A stretch of 64,000 nucleotides of DNA from Magicicada septendecula (lineage: Eukaryota; Arthropoda; Insecta; Hemiptera; Cicadidae): NCBI GenBank assembly GCA_034769895.1, contig CM068373.1, forward strand, positions 198,504,134 to 198,568,133, given 5' to 3'. Made by a program: the position numbers and the translations under genes. The notes under the pieces were generated by a model. The model saw only the letters and a list, made by a program, of their open reading frames with translations, was not told the origin of the DNA and did not search any database. Below are positions 35,416-48,859 of the stretch, piece after piece. Within the stretch, counting starts at the first letter, position 1; each line of letters starts with the position of its first letter.

Positions 35416-38400
35416 TGTAGCATGACAGATAATCCACTTAAATCAATTACCAGATGATCATTAGTAAAAATCAAGTATATGAAATATCCAGAAAGATCCA
35501 AATGAAAACCAAATAAAAAGCACAATAAATTACCATTATAACAAGAAAAAGTAAACATAAAGGAAAAAATCTGCAACTAATATGAATGTACAACAAAATA
35601 AAACCACAGAAAACTAAAATTAAAATAACAATAATGCCCAGGTAGGATAGGAGTAGGTAAGGAAGCTACCCAGACCAAGTAAACAGACCAGTATAAACAA
35701 AAGTAAATAATAACGAAATGGTACTGAAGAAACCAAGAACGAAGAAGGAAGATATTCAAAACAAACAAATATACCTAAGGAACAGGGACAATTGAAGACC
35801 ACATAGAATAGAGGAAGTAGAACACGACCAATACCCAATAGAAACCCAATAGGGAAAAAAAACCCAAAAGAAAGTAAATGTCACTATAGAAAGTATAACA
35901 CCACAACAAACCATAAACTCATGTAAAACAAATAAAAACAAAAAGTGTTTAAAGTGTTAAGTAGAAGTGCATCCAAGAAAGTTATTGTATAATTTATATA
36001 GACAAATCTTAACAGTTCCCCCATGATTAAAAAATTTGATATTATAAAATTATGAAAGGACTAGTGATAGTGTCAAGAAATAACCAGGGACAAGTGCAAG
36101 TTATTAGATTATCATAAATAAACTTTGAGAAGGTACATGAATTACTGTACATTTAAATAACTTTAAGTGTTTTTTAAAATAGTATCATGAATGATATTTA
36201 ATCAAATAATATGGTGAAGGAGAAATGAATATTCTTTCTAATAAAATGCCACTGTTTATATGAGAACATTCATTGGAATAAATAATATAAATAGATAGCT
36301 TGGAGTTAGTACATAAAGTGACGGGGACTACATCCCTAAAATTAAGATAAACAGATAAGACTGTAACCAAATAGTTTTAAGGGAGTGTTAAAAATTTAAT
36401 GGAACAAAATGTTAGGTTCCAATTTCCATATATGAACTCTATAAATAAGATTTAGAAATAGAGATTAATCCTTGTATTTATAAAATGTTATTTTGTTTAG
36501 TAGTTTGAATTAGGAATGCCATATCTGAATGTGTATATCATTCCTATATAGTAAAATGTTTTTTAGAAGTTACTGTAAGTAATCAGTACAAAAAAGGGTA
36601 TGATACTAAATACCAGATTTAGTATTAAATAATTGTTATGTTTTAATTGTTTAAAATCAATACTAAAGGTTATAGTAGTAAAAGAAGAAATTATTAATGA
36701 ATATTATATTAGAATAGAAGGTCAGAAAAGGGTATGAACTAACTGTATTATTAAAAACTTTGTAAGTAACAACAGCTAAAATCTAGTCCAGATAGTAACT
36801 TTAGACTACATTATAATTGATAAATCTAGTCCTATAAACCAACTAAACTGATGAAATTTATGTAAGATAAACCCACCATATAGTAATACAATGTAACTTA
36901 TACTTTATAAAAATATTGTCAGAAGATAAGTAAAATTATAAATAAAAATGAAATATATTAAGTAAAATTTCAGAGGAGGAGTCATAGATAAATGAATTAT
37001 ATTTAAAAACAATAACGAATGAACAAAATTGCAAGAAATTAACGAAAGATAAACAATTATATCAATCTTAGATTCAGTATAATAATAATTATATCAGAGA
37101 AAATGGCTATTATCTAGACAAGAACAGGAAACACAAATTTAAGCCTACTTTTCCAACATGAAAGAAATATAACTTTTTTAAATAAAAACTTTGTAAAACT
37201 ATACTAATTAGTATCAAAATAAGCAAAATAGATTAAAGAAACCGAATATGTATTTAGTATTTCATACAGTTAAATAATAACGAAAATATTTTCCGTGTAT
37301 AATGTATTCAAATAAAATGTATCGGAAGCTAAGGTAATTTGAAACAATGTATGATATATATTAAATTGGCTAAGATTTTCAGGAGACGAAGGAAATGAGA
37401 ACAGTTAATTATTATCCGTTGAAGCGAACACTTAAACGAGGTTTTGCTCCGTATAACCTATATTAATGGCGTGGGATAACTAAACCGAATTCAGTACAAA
37501 TTCTGTAATTTTTGTAATTTGGAATTTTAACTCGAGAAGCAGTGAAAAGAAACAATAAACAGTGAACTACAGGTAAACGGAACCACATACGCCTAAATAA
37601 TTGAAATAACACCACTACAAATAAATTTTACGGACGAAACAAAAAGGGTTATATACGACACATTTAATCAAAGTGAAATAGACATAATAACACACATTTA
37701 CACCAATTGGACTAATAAACACTACACCAAGAACACTCATTTTACTCCAGAACTAATATCCACAATTGCTGAGACGGAGAAACAGTGGAAAGACATCTTT
37801 ATTGTAAGAAATATTCGTCGAGGTGATAGACATTCAACTACGCATACTTCTGTCGGCCATTTTGATTTTCCCAGCGTTCTATTCGAGGTGGAACAAATGA
37901 ACTTCTAGTCTGCATTGGTTCGAAAATTATACTATATAAACTTTCTATATTAATTAATAACGTTGTAATTGTTAGTTTTAAGACATTTTAATTTTAAATG
38001 TTATAATTTCTTGGCCCTACCCTTCTCTGGCTATTCTAACATAACCGTTAAAAGAACATATTTTATATACACTGTTAATGTAAACTTTTGTCGACCGGCC
38101 CTGAGTAACGAGTCGATACTGTTGTCAACAATCGATTACTATCGATATTTTAAATAAATTGTGAATAAACTCTCTAATTCTGCAAATTGGTTGAATTTTT
38201 CTTTAAATATACTTAAAGAATAAGTTAATTGAAGAACACGGACTAACCGAAAGGCGGTATTTACGAAAATAAAGAGTATATTGAAGAAGAAGGAGAGCCG
38301 TGTATCGACCAGTATCACTAGAGTTAACCATATTAACTTAGAAGTGATTCATAGAAAGTGACACCACTACACTATCAACCATAATACAATTCAAATTTTT

Positions 38401-38565
38401 ACATCAGACAATAAAAAAAATTATTTCCTAAATACAAATAACAAAAAACCCGAAACAAATACTTTTTCAGAAAAAACAAAATTTTTATTTTTGAAATAAA
38501 ATTTTTTTTATTTCATTTTCAAATTTTAACAAAGTATAAAATTATTATTTTGTAATTACGTTACA
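35416..38565 (+). repeat. 5' LTR of Gypsy B, 3150 bp
   Basis: Starts TGTAGCATGACAGATAATCC and ends TTGTAATTACGTTACA, followed by the primer-binding site AAATTGGCGTCCAACTAAAG. It is repeated at 56744-59886. The TATA box is at 37933-37940 and AATAAA at 38164-38169, giving U3 of about 2.55 kb. At about 35700-35760 it holds the short single-copy sequence (GTACTGAAGAAACCAAGAAC, then GAAGAAGGAAG) that corresponds to the site of the minisatellite in the A LTRs. Confidence 0.93.
37933..37940 (+). promoter_or_regulatory. TATA box of the Gypsy B LTR promoter
   Basis: TATATAAA followed by CTTTCTATATT, 230 bases before AATAAA at 38164. Conserved at 59257-59264 in the 3' LTR and in the A LTRs. Confidence 0.65.
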
Positions 38566-38566
38566 A

Positions 38567-38588
38567 AATTGGCGTCCAACTAAAGGGC
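38567..38588 (+). other. Primer-binding site of Gypsy B
   Basis: AATTGGCGTCCAACTAAAGG directly follows the LTR end GTTACA. It is identical in its core to the site at 10223 in copy A2 and is tRNA-Lys-like in its first eleven bases. Confidence 0.65.
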
Positions 38589-38675
38589 TTTAATTAGGGA
38601 TTGAAGGATTAATATAACTCACCCAATTTCTAATTCAAGCTTGGCAGCGGTTATCCAGCCAGAGAAAAAGGAAAA

Positions 38676-40985
38676 ATGCAACGTCGTGCCACATCCAAGA
38701 AAAGGGCGGCAGAGGCCGAAAAAGAAATTAATATGGAGGATAAGGAGGCAACACCGATGGAGGACGTAGAAACGTTATTACCACCAAGGGAACCAAAACC
38801 ATCAGCACAATCAAAGGAACAACTGGAAATGCCCACACACACAGGGGAAATCAATGTCCGGGAGGAACGGATAGAACAACCCGAGAAACCATCACGAACG
38901 AAGAATGGAAACATACAAGAGATGTTCAGGATGGTGATGGAAGAAACAAATCCAGTAACAAGAAGATGGAGGAAAACTTGCATAAGAAAATGGATTCCAC
39001 CAAGGAAGACTTGCATAAGAAAATGGATTCTACTACAGAAGAAAATAGTAAAGAAAGGAAGGAAGACCAACAGTCCTTGAAGGAAAATTTGAATGAAATA
39101 AAGAACATAGAGGCAACAAAAGAAGAATTGGAGAAGGACAACCAAGCAACAAAAGAAGAATTGAAGAAGGACAACCAAGCAACAAAAATAATTGAGTAAT
39201 TAAATTGAAAACACCAATCAAAAAATTGATGAAACTAGGGAGAAGATAGAAAACGACAACCAACGATTGAAGGAAGAGTTGAGGGAGAATAGCAAGAAGA
39301 TGGAAGAGAAAATGGAGGAGAATAACAAGAAAATGGAAGATAAGATGGGGAAGAGATTGGAAGAATTAAGAGAGGATAACCAACTATTAAGGGAAGAATT
39401 AAGGAAAGTTAACCAGGAGAATCTAGACAAGTTAGACGAACGAATGGAACTATTAAGAAAAGAAATGAACAAAGAACTCAAGGATAATAAGAAATCTATG
39501 AATAAAAAGTTGGAAGAAGAAACAATAATTATAAATCAACAGATCAAAGAAGTTGATGAAAGATGTCGGCTAACTGAAGGGGAAGTACAAGAATTCAAGG
39601 AAGTAGTAAACACCAAGGTCACAAATATCGAAGAATATAGTCGCAAGAAGGCAGAAGAGAACCGAAGGGAGAGTCAGGAAGTACTAAGTAAAGTACGTAC
39701 CCAAATTACTGAAAGGTGCGACGGAATGGAGGTAGTAATGACGAACATCACTGGTCAAATGCGGCAGAGCCAGGAGGAAATGGAAGCAATTCGGAACCGA
39801 CCAACCAACTTCACAAATATCCCCATCAACGAAAATAGGGAATGGCTGAACTTCCGCCAATATAAAAGGAAGCCAATGGAGTTCTTGGCCCGGATCGAGG
39901 AATACATGGCCAAACATAGAGGCAATAGATGGTTAAATAATCGAGAGCTGTTGGACGAATCATTCCGTGAAATGACGGACAACTGGTGGATGGCAAACCG
40001 GAGTGAGATAGAGGATTACCAACAATTTAAGAATTTATTCAAGGCCAAGTATTGGTCGGAGACCACCCAAAATCTAATAAGGGACAACATCTGCCATGGC
40101 CGATACAAGACACAATTTGGTAATACAATGACCGCGTACTTCCTTGGGAAGGTATGCATGGCGAAGCACCTGGAACCGGCCATACCGGAAGAATGCCTGG
40201 TAAATAAGCTCTCCTACCATTATGATGAAGAGGTCATACGAGCAAGAAGGGGTAGCCAAATAAAGACCATCCAGGCGATGACGGAACTCTTAGAAAACTA
40301 TGAGAATGAGGAATACTATAGGCAAAGCAGAAGAAGGAATGAGCGGCCAGAATTCCGAAATAATCCGTACCCGAACAACAATAATCATCAGAACAGCAGT
40401 GGGTACCAAGGGAACCGATATAATCCCAATTATAATAATCAGAACAATACCAACGGTTGTAATAATAATAATAATAATAATAATTATAATAATAATAACG
40501 GTAATGTGAATCAAAATATTAACAGAAATAATAACGGGTACCCCGGTAATAGAAACAACTATTACCCAAATCCAAATATAAATAGCCAGAGAAACCCAAA
40601 CCAAACTAATAATACCGGACGGTATTATAATAACAATAGGCGTTACCCAAATAACAATACTAATAACAACAACAGGTTCTCCCGACCCCGAGTAAATTTT
40701 ATACGCGCCGAAGGAAACAGTCAACGCAGATACAACCATCAACGGCGGAACAGTTTCCATGAATACGAAGACCGACGCAGAAGCCGAGAACGGGATAATT
40801 CAAGGTATAATCCGCCTAGGCGAAGTACCAGTCTAGATGACCCAGAGCGGCAACCAACTAGAGAACAAATATACGAACAGCGAACGGAACGGCTGGAACC
40901 CACTCAAGGTTTCCCGACTGACGCCTCCGTTGGTCCAAATAGTAATAACCAGGATAATGAGAATTTAAACGAGAGGAGGCAGTAA
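38676..40985 (+). pseudogene. Gypsy B gag, broken
   Basis: Same layout as A2 gag: start MQRRATSKKRAAEAEKEINM, a charged coiled-coil region with repeated KKDNQATKEELK-type units, a capsid-like domain (NREWLNFRQYKRKPMEFLAR; AYFLGKVCMAKHLEPAIPEE), then an Asn-rich tract (about 40370-40680, including AAT/AAC runs) and an Arg/Ser-rich end. The number of coiled-coil repeats and the length of the Asn tract differ from A2, so both are fast-changing. The element probably packaged its RNA without a zinc knuckle. About one or two breaks. Confidence 0.85.
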
Positions 40986-41002
40986 TAAATAATCAGGACC
41001 TT

Positions 41003-44000
41003 TTGCTGCTCCTATCGCCTGGGTATAAAAGAGAATTGCCAAGAGCAAATAATAATAACAATATTACAATTATTAGTTGTAATTACTTAAAAAACATACG
41101 AAACGAACTACTGGAGGAGGACAACACTCGCCTCCATAGTATAAATAATGAAATAATTTATGTTAATGCCGAAATAGAAGGAACCTTCGCACAGCTAATG
41201 ATTGATACAGGTGCGAATGTATCTATTATCAACTCAATAGAATTGGAGAGAATCCAAGAGAAATGTGGTCAATTATTGCCGACTTTACCTATCAATAATA
41301 TCGTATTAATCGGTGCCACTGGTCGCCAACACAAAACTATAAGAAAGCAAGTGTTGTTAAACGTGATTAGTAAGGTTATAGCAATAAACATGATCTTCCT
41401 AATTGCGGCAGGATTACCTTTCAATTTATTAGTGGGATGTGATGTGCTGAGAAAAAATTCTGCTATCATCGATTTACGATCAGAGAAAGTATCGCTGTTT
41501 ACCGGAGGTCTGACCTGGACGGCCGATTTAGTCGGTAGCAAATAACACAATAATTAACCCCATAATATACGACAACACGGACGAAGATTTATGGTCCCAA
41601 AAGATACAAGAGATAAGGGATTTCCGGAGCGGAATTACTAGGGAGAAATTGCTCATTAATCAAGCGAATCAATTAATCAGAATTTATGAGAAGTACCGCT
41701 CAGTATTTTCGGACGAGCCAGGCAAGGCAAAAAATTACCAATGTACCCTTAAGTTCAGAGTTACAGTGGAGTTTAATAGAAAATCCTACCCTATTGCGCA
41801 TTCACGAAAGGAGGCTGTAAGAGCGGAAATAAACCGGATGATTAATAGCGATATAATAGAAAATAGCCAATCCCCATACACCAGCCCTATTGTGGCTATT
41901 CCCAAGAAAAACGGCCAAGTCCGGCTTTGCTTGGATGCAAGGGAAATAAACAAAAAGGTAATTAATGGTAGAACATCGCCCGGTGAGATTGAAGAAATCC
42001 TGAAACGATTCCACGGTACCAAGTACTTCAGTACCTGGGACACGGTGTAAGGTTACTGGCAGGTGGAGTTACAATATAATGTGTAGGACAAAAAATGCAG
42101 CAGAGGAAACGTATTCTGAACTCAAAGAAAATGCTAGCAATATAGGCCTCAAAATCAACATAGATAAAACAAAAATATTAGTGCAGACTAGAAGACAAAG
42201 AAACTACGGAACAATCGACAATATCGAAAAAGTGGACAACTTTAAATACTTGGAACCATATTAGAAAAAAACGGCACAGAAGAAGCCGAAATCCGAAACC
42301 GGATAGTCCAAGCCAATAAAGCGTATTTCGCCACATCAAGTATCTTCAGATCCAAAGACATCCACAGAAACACGAAACTAAGGATATACAAATCAATAAT
42401 AAGACCCATCCTAACATATGGTTGCGAAACGTGTATCCTGAACTCCAAGGCAGCAAACACTCTCGATACCTTTGAAAGAAAAATATTACGAAGAATCCTG
42501 GGACCAGTTAATGACGTACATGGCTGGAGAATAAGATATAACTATGAATTGTATCAAATGTATAAAGAACCACCGTTAACACGGTACATAAAACTACAAC
42601 GTCTCAGGTGGGCTGGTCATGTAGCCAGGATGGGAGAAGAAAGGATACCACAAAAACTATTGTATACCAGAATCCATGGAAAAAGACCAGTGGGAAGACC
42701 AAGGAGAAGATGGGAGGATGCGGTGGATGAGGATGCAAGAGAGATATTAAAAGTGCGTTCCTGGAGAAGGATGGCTGCTGACAGAGGAGAATGGGGGGAA
42801 AAATTGAAGGAGGCCAGGGCCCAACAAGGGCTGTAGTGCCATAGAAAGAAGAAGAAGAAGGAGTTACACCCACGGAGTCGCCAGTATCTGGCTTTCATAT
42901 TCGAGGGGCGCAATTACCAATTCAAAAGATTGCCCTTCGGACTTGTAAACTCAGTTGCCATCTTTGTGACCTGCATGGACCAGATATTGGGACAAGAAGC
43001 ACTTCAGTTTACCACCGTGTATGTAGACGATCTACTAATAACATCAGAAACGTGGGAGGAACACTGCTACCGTGTGGAACACGTGCTTGAGAAGTTATCT
43101 GTCAGTAACGTCACACTGAAGTTAGAAAAGTCCAAGTTTATTGCCAGGGAAGTGCAATTTTTGGGTTTTAACTTGGACGATCAAGGAATATCACCGTCGG
43201 CAGAAAAGGTGGAAGCAATCCAGAAATTCCCGGCACCCAAAAACAGAAAGCAATTACAGTCATTCCTGGGACTCTGTAATTACTATCGCAAGTTCCAGAA
43301 CAGTATTCGGAATTAACCGCAAAATTTCAACTTCAATTGTCATCAAAAAATAAATGAATATGGTGTCAAGAACAGGATGTGATTTTCCAACTTATTAAGG
43401 ACAAATTTCTGGCAACAATAATACTTCGCCACCCAAATTTTAAATTACCATTTTTTATGAATTGCGATGCCAGCAACATCAGTCTGGGAACGACATTGTA
43501 TCAAGAAGACGAGAAGGGTCAACACCAAGTAATTAGCTTCGCTAGCAGATCTTTGAACCAGTGCGAGAAAAACTACACTGTAACTGAAAAAGAATTACTG
43601 AGCGTAGTATTTGCTTGTGGTAAGTTCCGTACTTACATTTTGGGTTACCCTGTTACAGTCCGAACAGACCATAAATCTATTTCGTTCTTAAAAAGCTGCA
43701 AATTGAATCATGGCAGACTAACCAGGTGGATACTTGCCCGTCAAGAATACCATCTAAAATGGGAATACATCCCAGGTAAAAAGAATATCGTAGCCGATGT
43801 GTTATCCCGTGTCAAGGTGGAAGAGCAAACTTTCGAAGGGGAGAAGGAAAGCGTACTAAAAATATACCATCTTCTTAGCACCAGAGCCGACTTAACAACA
43901 ATATTAACAAATACGAGCACCCACCAACAAGCAGACCCGAAATTGAGAAACCTTAAAACTCGATTAGAAGAAGGAGACGAAACCGTTGCTCAATATTACC

Positions 44001-45098
44001 AACTAAACAATCAAATATTGTTCGTTAAAACATCACTGAAGGAGGAGACCTGGAAGGTGGTTGTTCCAACCCAGATCGAAAAGGAATTAATAGTAAACTA
44101 CCACATACGATATGGGCATATGGGCGCCTTAAAGGTGATAAAAGCTCTGGAGGAGAGCTGCCAGATAAAAAACATAAATAGGAAAGTCCGAATGTATATT
44201 AAAAGCTGGAAAATCTGCCAGCTCGTAAAAACAAATAACGAGAAGAAGGAAGGTGTTATGATTCCTATAACATCCCAAGCAAAATTGGAGAAGGTATTCC
44301 TAGACATCTGCGGACCATTTCCCCGTAGAGGAGGTCGACACCAATACCCGATACCTAACAATCATAATGGACCACTTCACAAAGTTTGTTAAGCTATACC
44401 CTACTAATCGAGCAACTACCCGGAAAATTCTGGGGAATTAACGGAGCAGTATATCCCAAACATGGGGAAACCATCTTCGATCATCACTGATCATGGAACC
44501 CAGTTTAAGGGTAGAAAATGGCGGGATACCTTATTATCAATGGGCATTCGTACCTACAAAACCTCGGTCTACCACCCGAGCAGTAATCCGGCAGAGAGGG
44601 TGTTACGAGAAGTGGGGAGGATCCTAAGAACTTATTGTCACCATCAACAAAAAAGGTGGCAAGACTATCTAGAAGCCACGGAGGAATTCCTCAACTTGGC
44701 ATACCATCCAGCTATAGGAATAGCCCCATACTCCGCCATGTACGAAAAACCACCCCCACGAGAGATCGCAGAAATCCTAGAGTTCCCTATAAACAATATT
44801 TGCAAATTTGACAAAGCAAAATTCTACAACAAGGTGGCAGAAGACCAGGAAAAACGGCAAAATAAGTATCGAAAGGCTAGTGGTAAATTAATAACTTAAG
44901 GGAGAAAAAATCTTATTAAAAAATCGTGAACTACCCAGCACACTGGAAGGAATAACGAAGAAGTTATTGCTGTTATACATCGGACCATATGTAATCTCCA
45001 ATATAAAAAACAATAATAATTATGAAGTAAAGGAAATAGATTCAGAAAGGATAAAAGGTGTATATAAGCAGGCTTCCATGAAAAAATATTATGAGTAA
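41003..45098 (+). pseudogene. Gypsy B protease-pol, broken and split by a LINE insertion
   Basis: Protease box LMIDTGANVSII near 41195, reverse transcriptase with VYVDDLL near 43020, RNase H with NCDASNISLG near 43460, HHCC zinc finger near 44110-44225 and integrase core with FLDICGPFP near 44300 and ITDHGTQFKG near 44480. The order is that of Ty3/Gypsy. A LINE fragment at 42074-42859 sits within the reverse transcriptase region. Divergence from the A copies is mostly at third codon positions, which suggests both lines were under selection before these copies inserted. About four breaks besides the insertion. Confidence 0.9.
42074..42859 (+). mobile_element. 5'-truncated non-LTR retrotransposon (LINE) 3' end
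   Basis: Encodes the end of a LINE reverse transcriptase and its C-terminal region. Visible are INIDKTKILVQTRRQRN and VDNFKYL, then in another frame (a one-base loss near 42252) ILTYGCETCILNSKAANTLD, LQRLRWAGHVARMGEERIPQ and GKRPVGRPRRRWEDAVDEDA, with a stop at 42834-42836. The 3' trailer is very short and ends in (GAA)n. GGAGTTACA flanks the piece (42065-42073 and 42860-42868) as a 9 bp target duplication, with its last bases ambiguous against the tail. The RWAGHV...GRPRRRW pattern and simple-repeat tail fit RTE-like LINEs; Jockey/CR1-type cannot be excluded. Confidence 0.88.
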
Positions 45099-45678
45099 TT
45101 GAATGTATATAAAAGAATTTAGTAGAAAACAACCAAATTCAAAAACAATCTAAGCACAACTTACTACCTAATATTTATGAAACGACTTTTAAATTAATGA
45201 AAAGGAAAAAGAATTTAGTAAAATACAAACAAATTTAAAAAATAAGTAAGCACAACTTACTAGCTATGATTAATGAAATTAATTAAGAGAGAAAAGGAAA
45301 AGGAATTTAGAATAAAATCAACGAAATTCAAATACATTGTAAAATCAATTTACAAACAATAAGTTATGAAAAAACTTTCTGGAAGTAATAAGAAAATGAA
45401 TTGAATAAAACAAGTTAAAAAAACCAAGTAAGTACAACTTGCTACCAAACATCTATGAAACTCAAATAATGGAATATAAAAGAAAAGAAAAAGAATTTTG
45501 AAGAATAACCACAACATTCAAAAGGAAGAGTAAGTTCACATTACAAACAATTATATATGGAACCAATCATGAAAAAATTTTGAGAATAAAGAAATGGCAG
45601 TAAAAACCACTGATACAACTAAAATGAATAAACTTATTGTGAAGTAAAATTAATAAGACTTTTAAGCAAAATAAGCAG
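45099..45678 (+). other. 3' noncoding internal region of Gypsy B, left part
   Basis: AT-rich, with four or more imperfect tandem repeats around CACAACTTACTACC (about 45140-45500), equivalent to the twofold 74 bp repeat of the A copies. It is interrupted at 45679-45682 by a TIR transposon and resumes at 55815. Confidence 0.65.
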
Positions 45679-45805
45679 AGACTGTGCTGAGTCACGAAGA
45701 TTCAGCCAGATTTCTGTAATTGACGATTGGAGAGTGGGCTGATCTCTAGCGGAAAGACGGCGCGAAACGACTGAATATGTCTATGTCTAGATAAATCTAT
45801 AAACG

Positions 45806-45835
45806 AAACCCCACTTTAACTTAAGCAGTTAAAAA

Positions 45836-45877
<42 letters not shown>

Positions 45878-48393
45878 GGGGCCACAAGTTAATTATAACT
45901 AGGCTAAAGCCTAGAGAAGCCAAAAATGCGCTGGATCCAGTGAGACGGGACTTGCAATGAAAACTCCTGAATTAAACAATTAACAAATCCTTTTTATTAT
46001 TCTATCTCAGTAAACAATTAATAATAAAATAAATAAACCCAACAGTAATCTATAATTCCCCTTAAATAGTTAATTAAATAAAGTATACTTTCTCAACAAG
46101 GCCACCTGAAAATATTTATTGAAACCAAGAAAATAAATTGCTATGTCACTCTACCGATGAATTGAAATTTAAAACCATAACTAACCTTGAAATAAAGTTT
46201 CCATTAAAATATTAATAAAATATAAAATTTATTTTATGTGTTCCTTTTAGAATGCTTCATATAACTTAATGAAGATAAATGGTATTGATTCCTTGCTAAT
46301 ATTAATTATAATAATAATTACTCAAACAAATTAAATAAATTTTAAAGGGTGACAATTCATATGCTTGTTATAAGGTTAAATAAAATAAATTATTTCCTTA
46401 AACAAATGATCAGCAATGATTAATTGAGATAGAATACCTGTTATAAAAAAATGAAAAGGATATACCTACATGACTCCATGTATTAACTTTCTTTTATAAA
46501 AAGACATCGAACAAATAAAACCCTATATCTAAAGTCCCCACCAAAATACACTAAATGCATAATACTTATAACCCCCAAAATGTACACACAAATATACATA
46601 CATAACATGTTCCACGATACAAATACATTATACAATAGTATACAATAAAATATACATAAAGATCTCTTGCCACGCCTTTTTTATATATTACCCTCATGGT
46701 GTATATAAATTCTTATTTTCTCTTTATAATTATCCCTGTTAGGATTACAAATTTATTTTTATATTACCCCCATGGTGCTGGTTGATTACACCTCAGGTGT
46801 ATTAGATAATGCTTAAGCATACAGTAGTCCCCAGGACATAATAAAATTCAAAACTAAGTGCCTAAGTGGCTAAGTGCCTAATGCAGTTATACCATACTGC
46901 CCTTCTGGGCTCTATAACAGTGAGAAATTACAAATATTTAAAATAATGAACGCCCCCCAGTTATCATAAATAATATAAAGAATTTATATATACTGAAACA
47001 TGGCCAATTAATAAAAAGAGAAATATTGCATAATATTATAACCCTATGAAAAATACACTTGGCTCAGAGACGGACATGTTAATAGCTTCATGATTCATCT
47101 TTCAACTTGTCTCAACAAACAAGTTGAAAGGTGTTTCGACATGCATTCCTTCTGGTTGAAACTTGTTGAAAATGCACCTACCTCCCCAGTAATTTTTTAT
47201 ACAAATGAATTAAACTGATTTTAAATTAAGAAAATATATATATATATACTACTGAATTGAACACGATAAATTACTAATAGCAAGTTGACTTAAAATCTGT
47301 AAAGAAACCCCTATAATGAAATAAGTGGAAAATCTATGCTGAATGTGAACTGTGTAATGCATGCCAGTCTCTGAGTTGACAATTTTACCAGAAATACACT
47401 GAAATTTACAATTAATTTAGCACCCAGTCCACATACTAAACTGTCCCATCAATTGGGGATCCAAATGAAAGTTTAAAACTTGAAATGTTGTAGTTGATAG
47501 ATATATATAACTGGTCACTGGGTATGATTGAGTGCTGACTCTATGTGTAATTAATAATTGGTTTTGTATCACCTGATTTCGTCCATGAAGGGTTTCCTTT
47601 TTTATTGAGGTGACAATCTCGTGGTAGACATTTTAGGTGTTGTTGTGGTCATCCAAATCCCTCCGGTATCGAAGATGAGAGCTTATGATGTTCATAGTTC
47701 AGCCATGTAGTAGGTCTTTTTTCTCGTCTATATCGGTGAACCCTAATTACACCATTATATTTTTCAGTCAGAGAACACAACACAATGCCCCACTAAAGTT
47801 TGCACACCCTCCAAAATACATATATAAAGTTAACATAGCTATTGAGCTACTTAATTAAACTTGATAAAATTTATATGGCCAACATGCCTTATTTGAAAAT
47901 CTTTACAACAGTAATTCTTCATAACATTAACTTCACCTAATGTGAGTTACCTTGTTTGCAATTTGACAATTAATTATGGCTTTGTACCATCTCATAAACT
48001 TTATACTTAGTGTGAATATGTAGATACCACGTGGTTAAGAGGTTGTTTCAAATACATAGTTTTACTACATAAAATATTATGACTTGGACATTATTTTATT
48101 TTCAAAACGTGCCTGAGTAAGTTCCCAGATATTAATAAAGTTTTACTGTTAATTGTAGTAAAACTTGTATTCTATCTAAAGCAACCACGCCTTGTGCAAT
48201 CTTCCTAGATTGATGTAACACGAATCTCGTTACATCGATGTTAGATAAATTTTAAACTTAAATATCTTGTATTCAATATACTTTACTTTTTAGTGCCGCA
48301 ATTCTGACACGTGAATGAATATAGTTTTATAAAGTCTTAATACTTTTACTTTCAAAAGTATTGGTATTGCACAACCGAATGGTTGCAACAGGT
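45806..48393. other. Interior of the TIR transposon, no gene seen
   Basis: AT-rich. A run of more than 30 T starts near 45841 and may be the poly(A) tail of a minus-strand retroposed insert, but no matching flank repeats were found. A short inverted repeat CAACTTGT...ACAAGTTG lies near 47100. 47620-47750 reads on the minus strand as an open stretch including REKRPTTWLNYEHHK, which I do not recognise. Confidence 0.4.
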
Positions 48394-48859
48394 TGTTGCG
48401 GTTTGGAAGCTCTTGAAGAATCGCGAGTTATTCCAAAGACGCTAATAAGGAAAGCTGGATTGTTTGTTAGAAAGAAGTGGACTGTATTTGAGATATTGAA
48501 CATGCGTTTATTGAATAATTTGGTTTGTTAGTTACGATCGGCACGTGCGGAAGCATTTGAGGCGATAATGCCCGAGATTAATTTTGAATGAAATCGTGGT
48601 CCATTGCAGATGGACGCAGGTAGACGATTAAAGTGAAATGTTATAAATGCATGCTGTATAATAGCCAAAAGCCGCGGCTGTAAGAGAAGTGTTTAACGAG
48701 AGTTGCGCTCGGAGTCGTGTTATAAACTAAACTAATACTGGCTTGCAGTCGGCTAGGCTGGCCGATTGCAAGGTTTGATAAAAGCGTGACGTCATCCGCG
48801 CGTGCCGTGCAATGTTAGTAGGCTGCTTACAACTGACAACACAGTACAAAGTTTAAACA
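48394..48859 (-). repeat. 3' LTR of the BEL/Pao element
   Basis: 466 bp, matching 54826-55291 without a difference that I could find. On the minus strand it is preceded by ATTTTGGCGGGCAGTA (48860-48875 in reverse), the likely polypurine tract. Confidence 0.92.

Noticed and set aside
45840-45873. Long T run as the poly(A) tail of a minus-strand SINE or processed copy.
   Set aside because: I found no target duplication and no RNA-polymerase-III box or known gene next to it, so it is noted only as a homopolymer tract.
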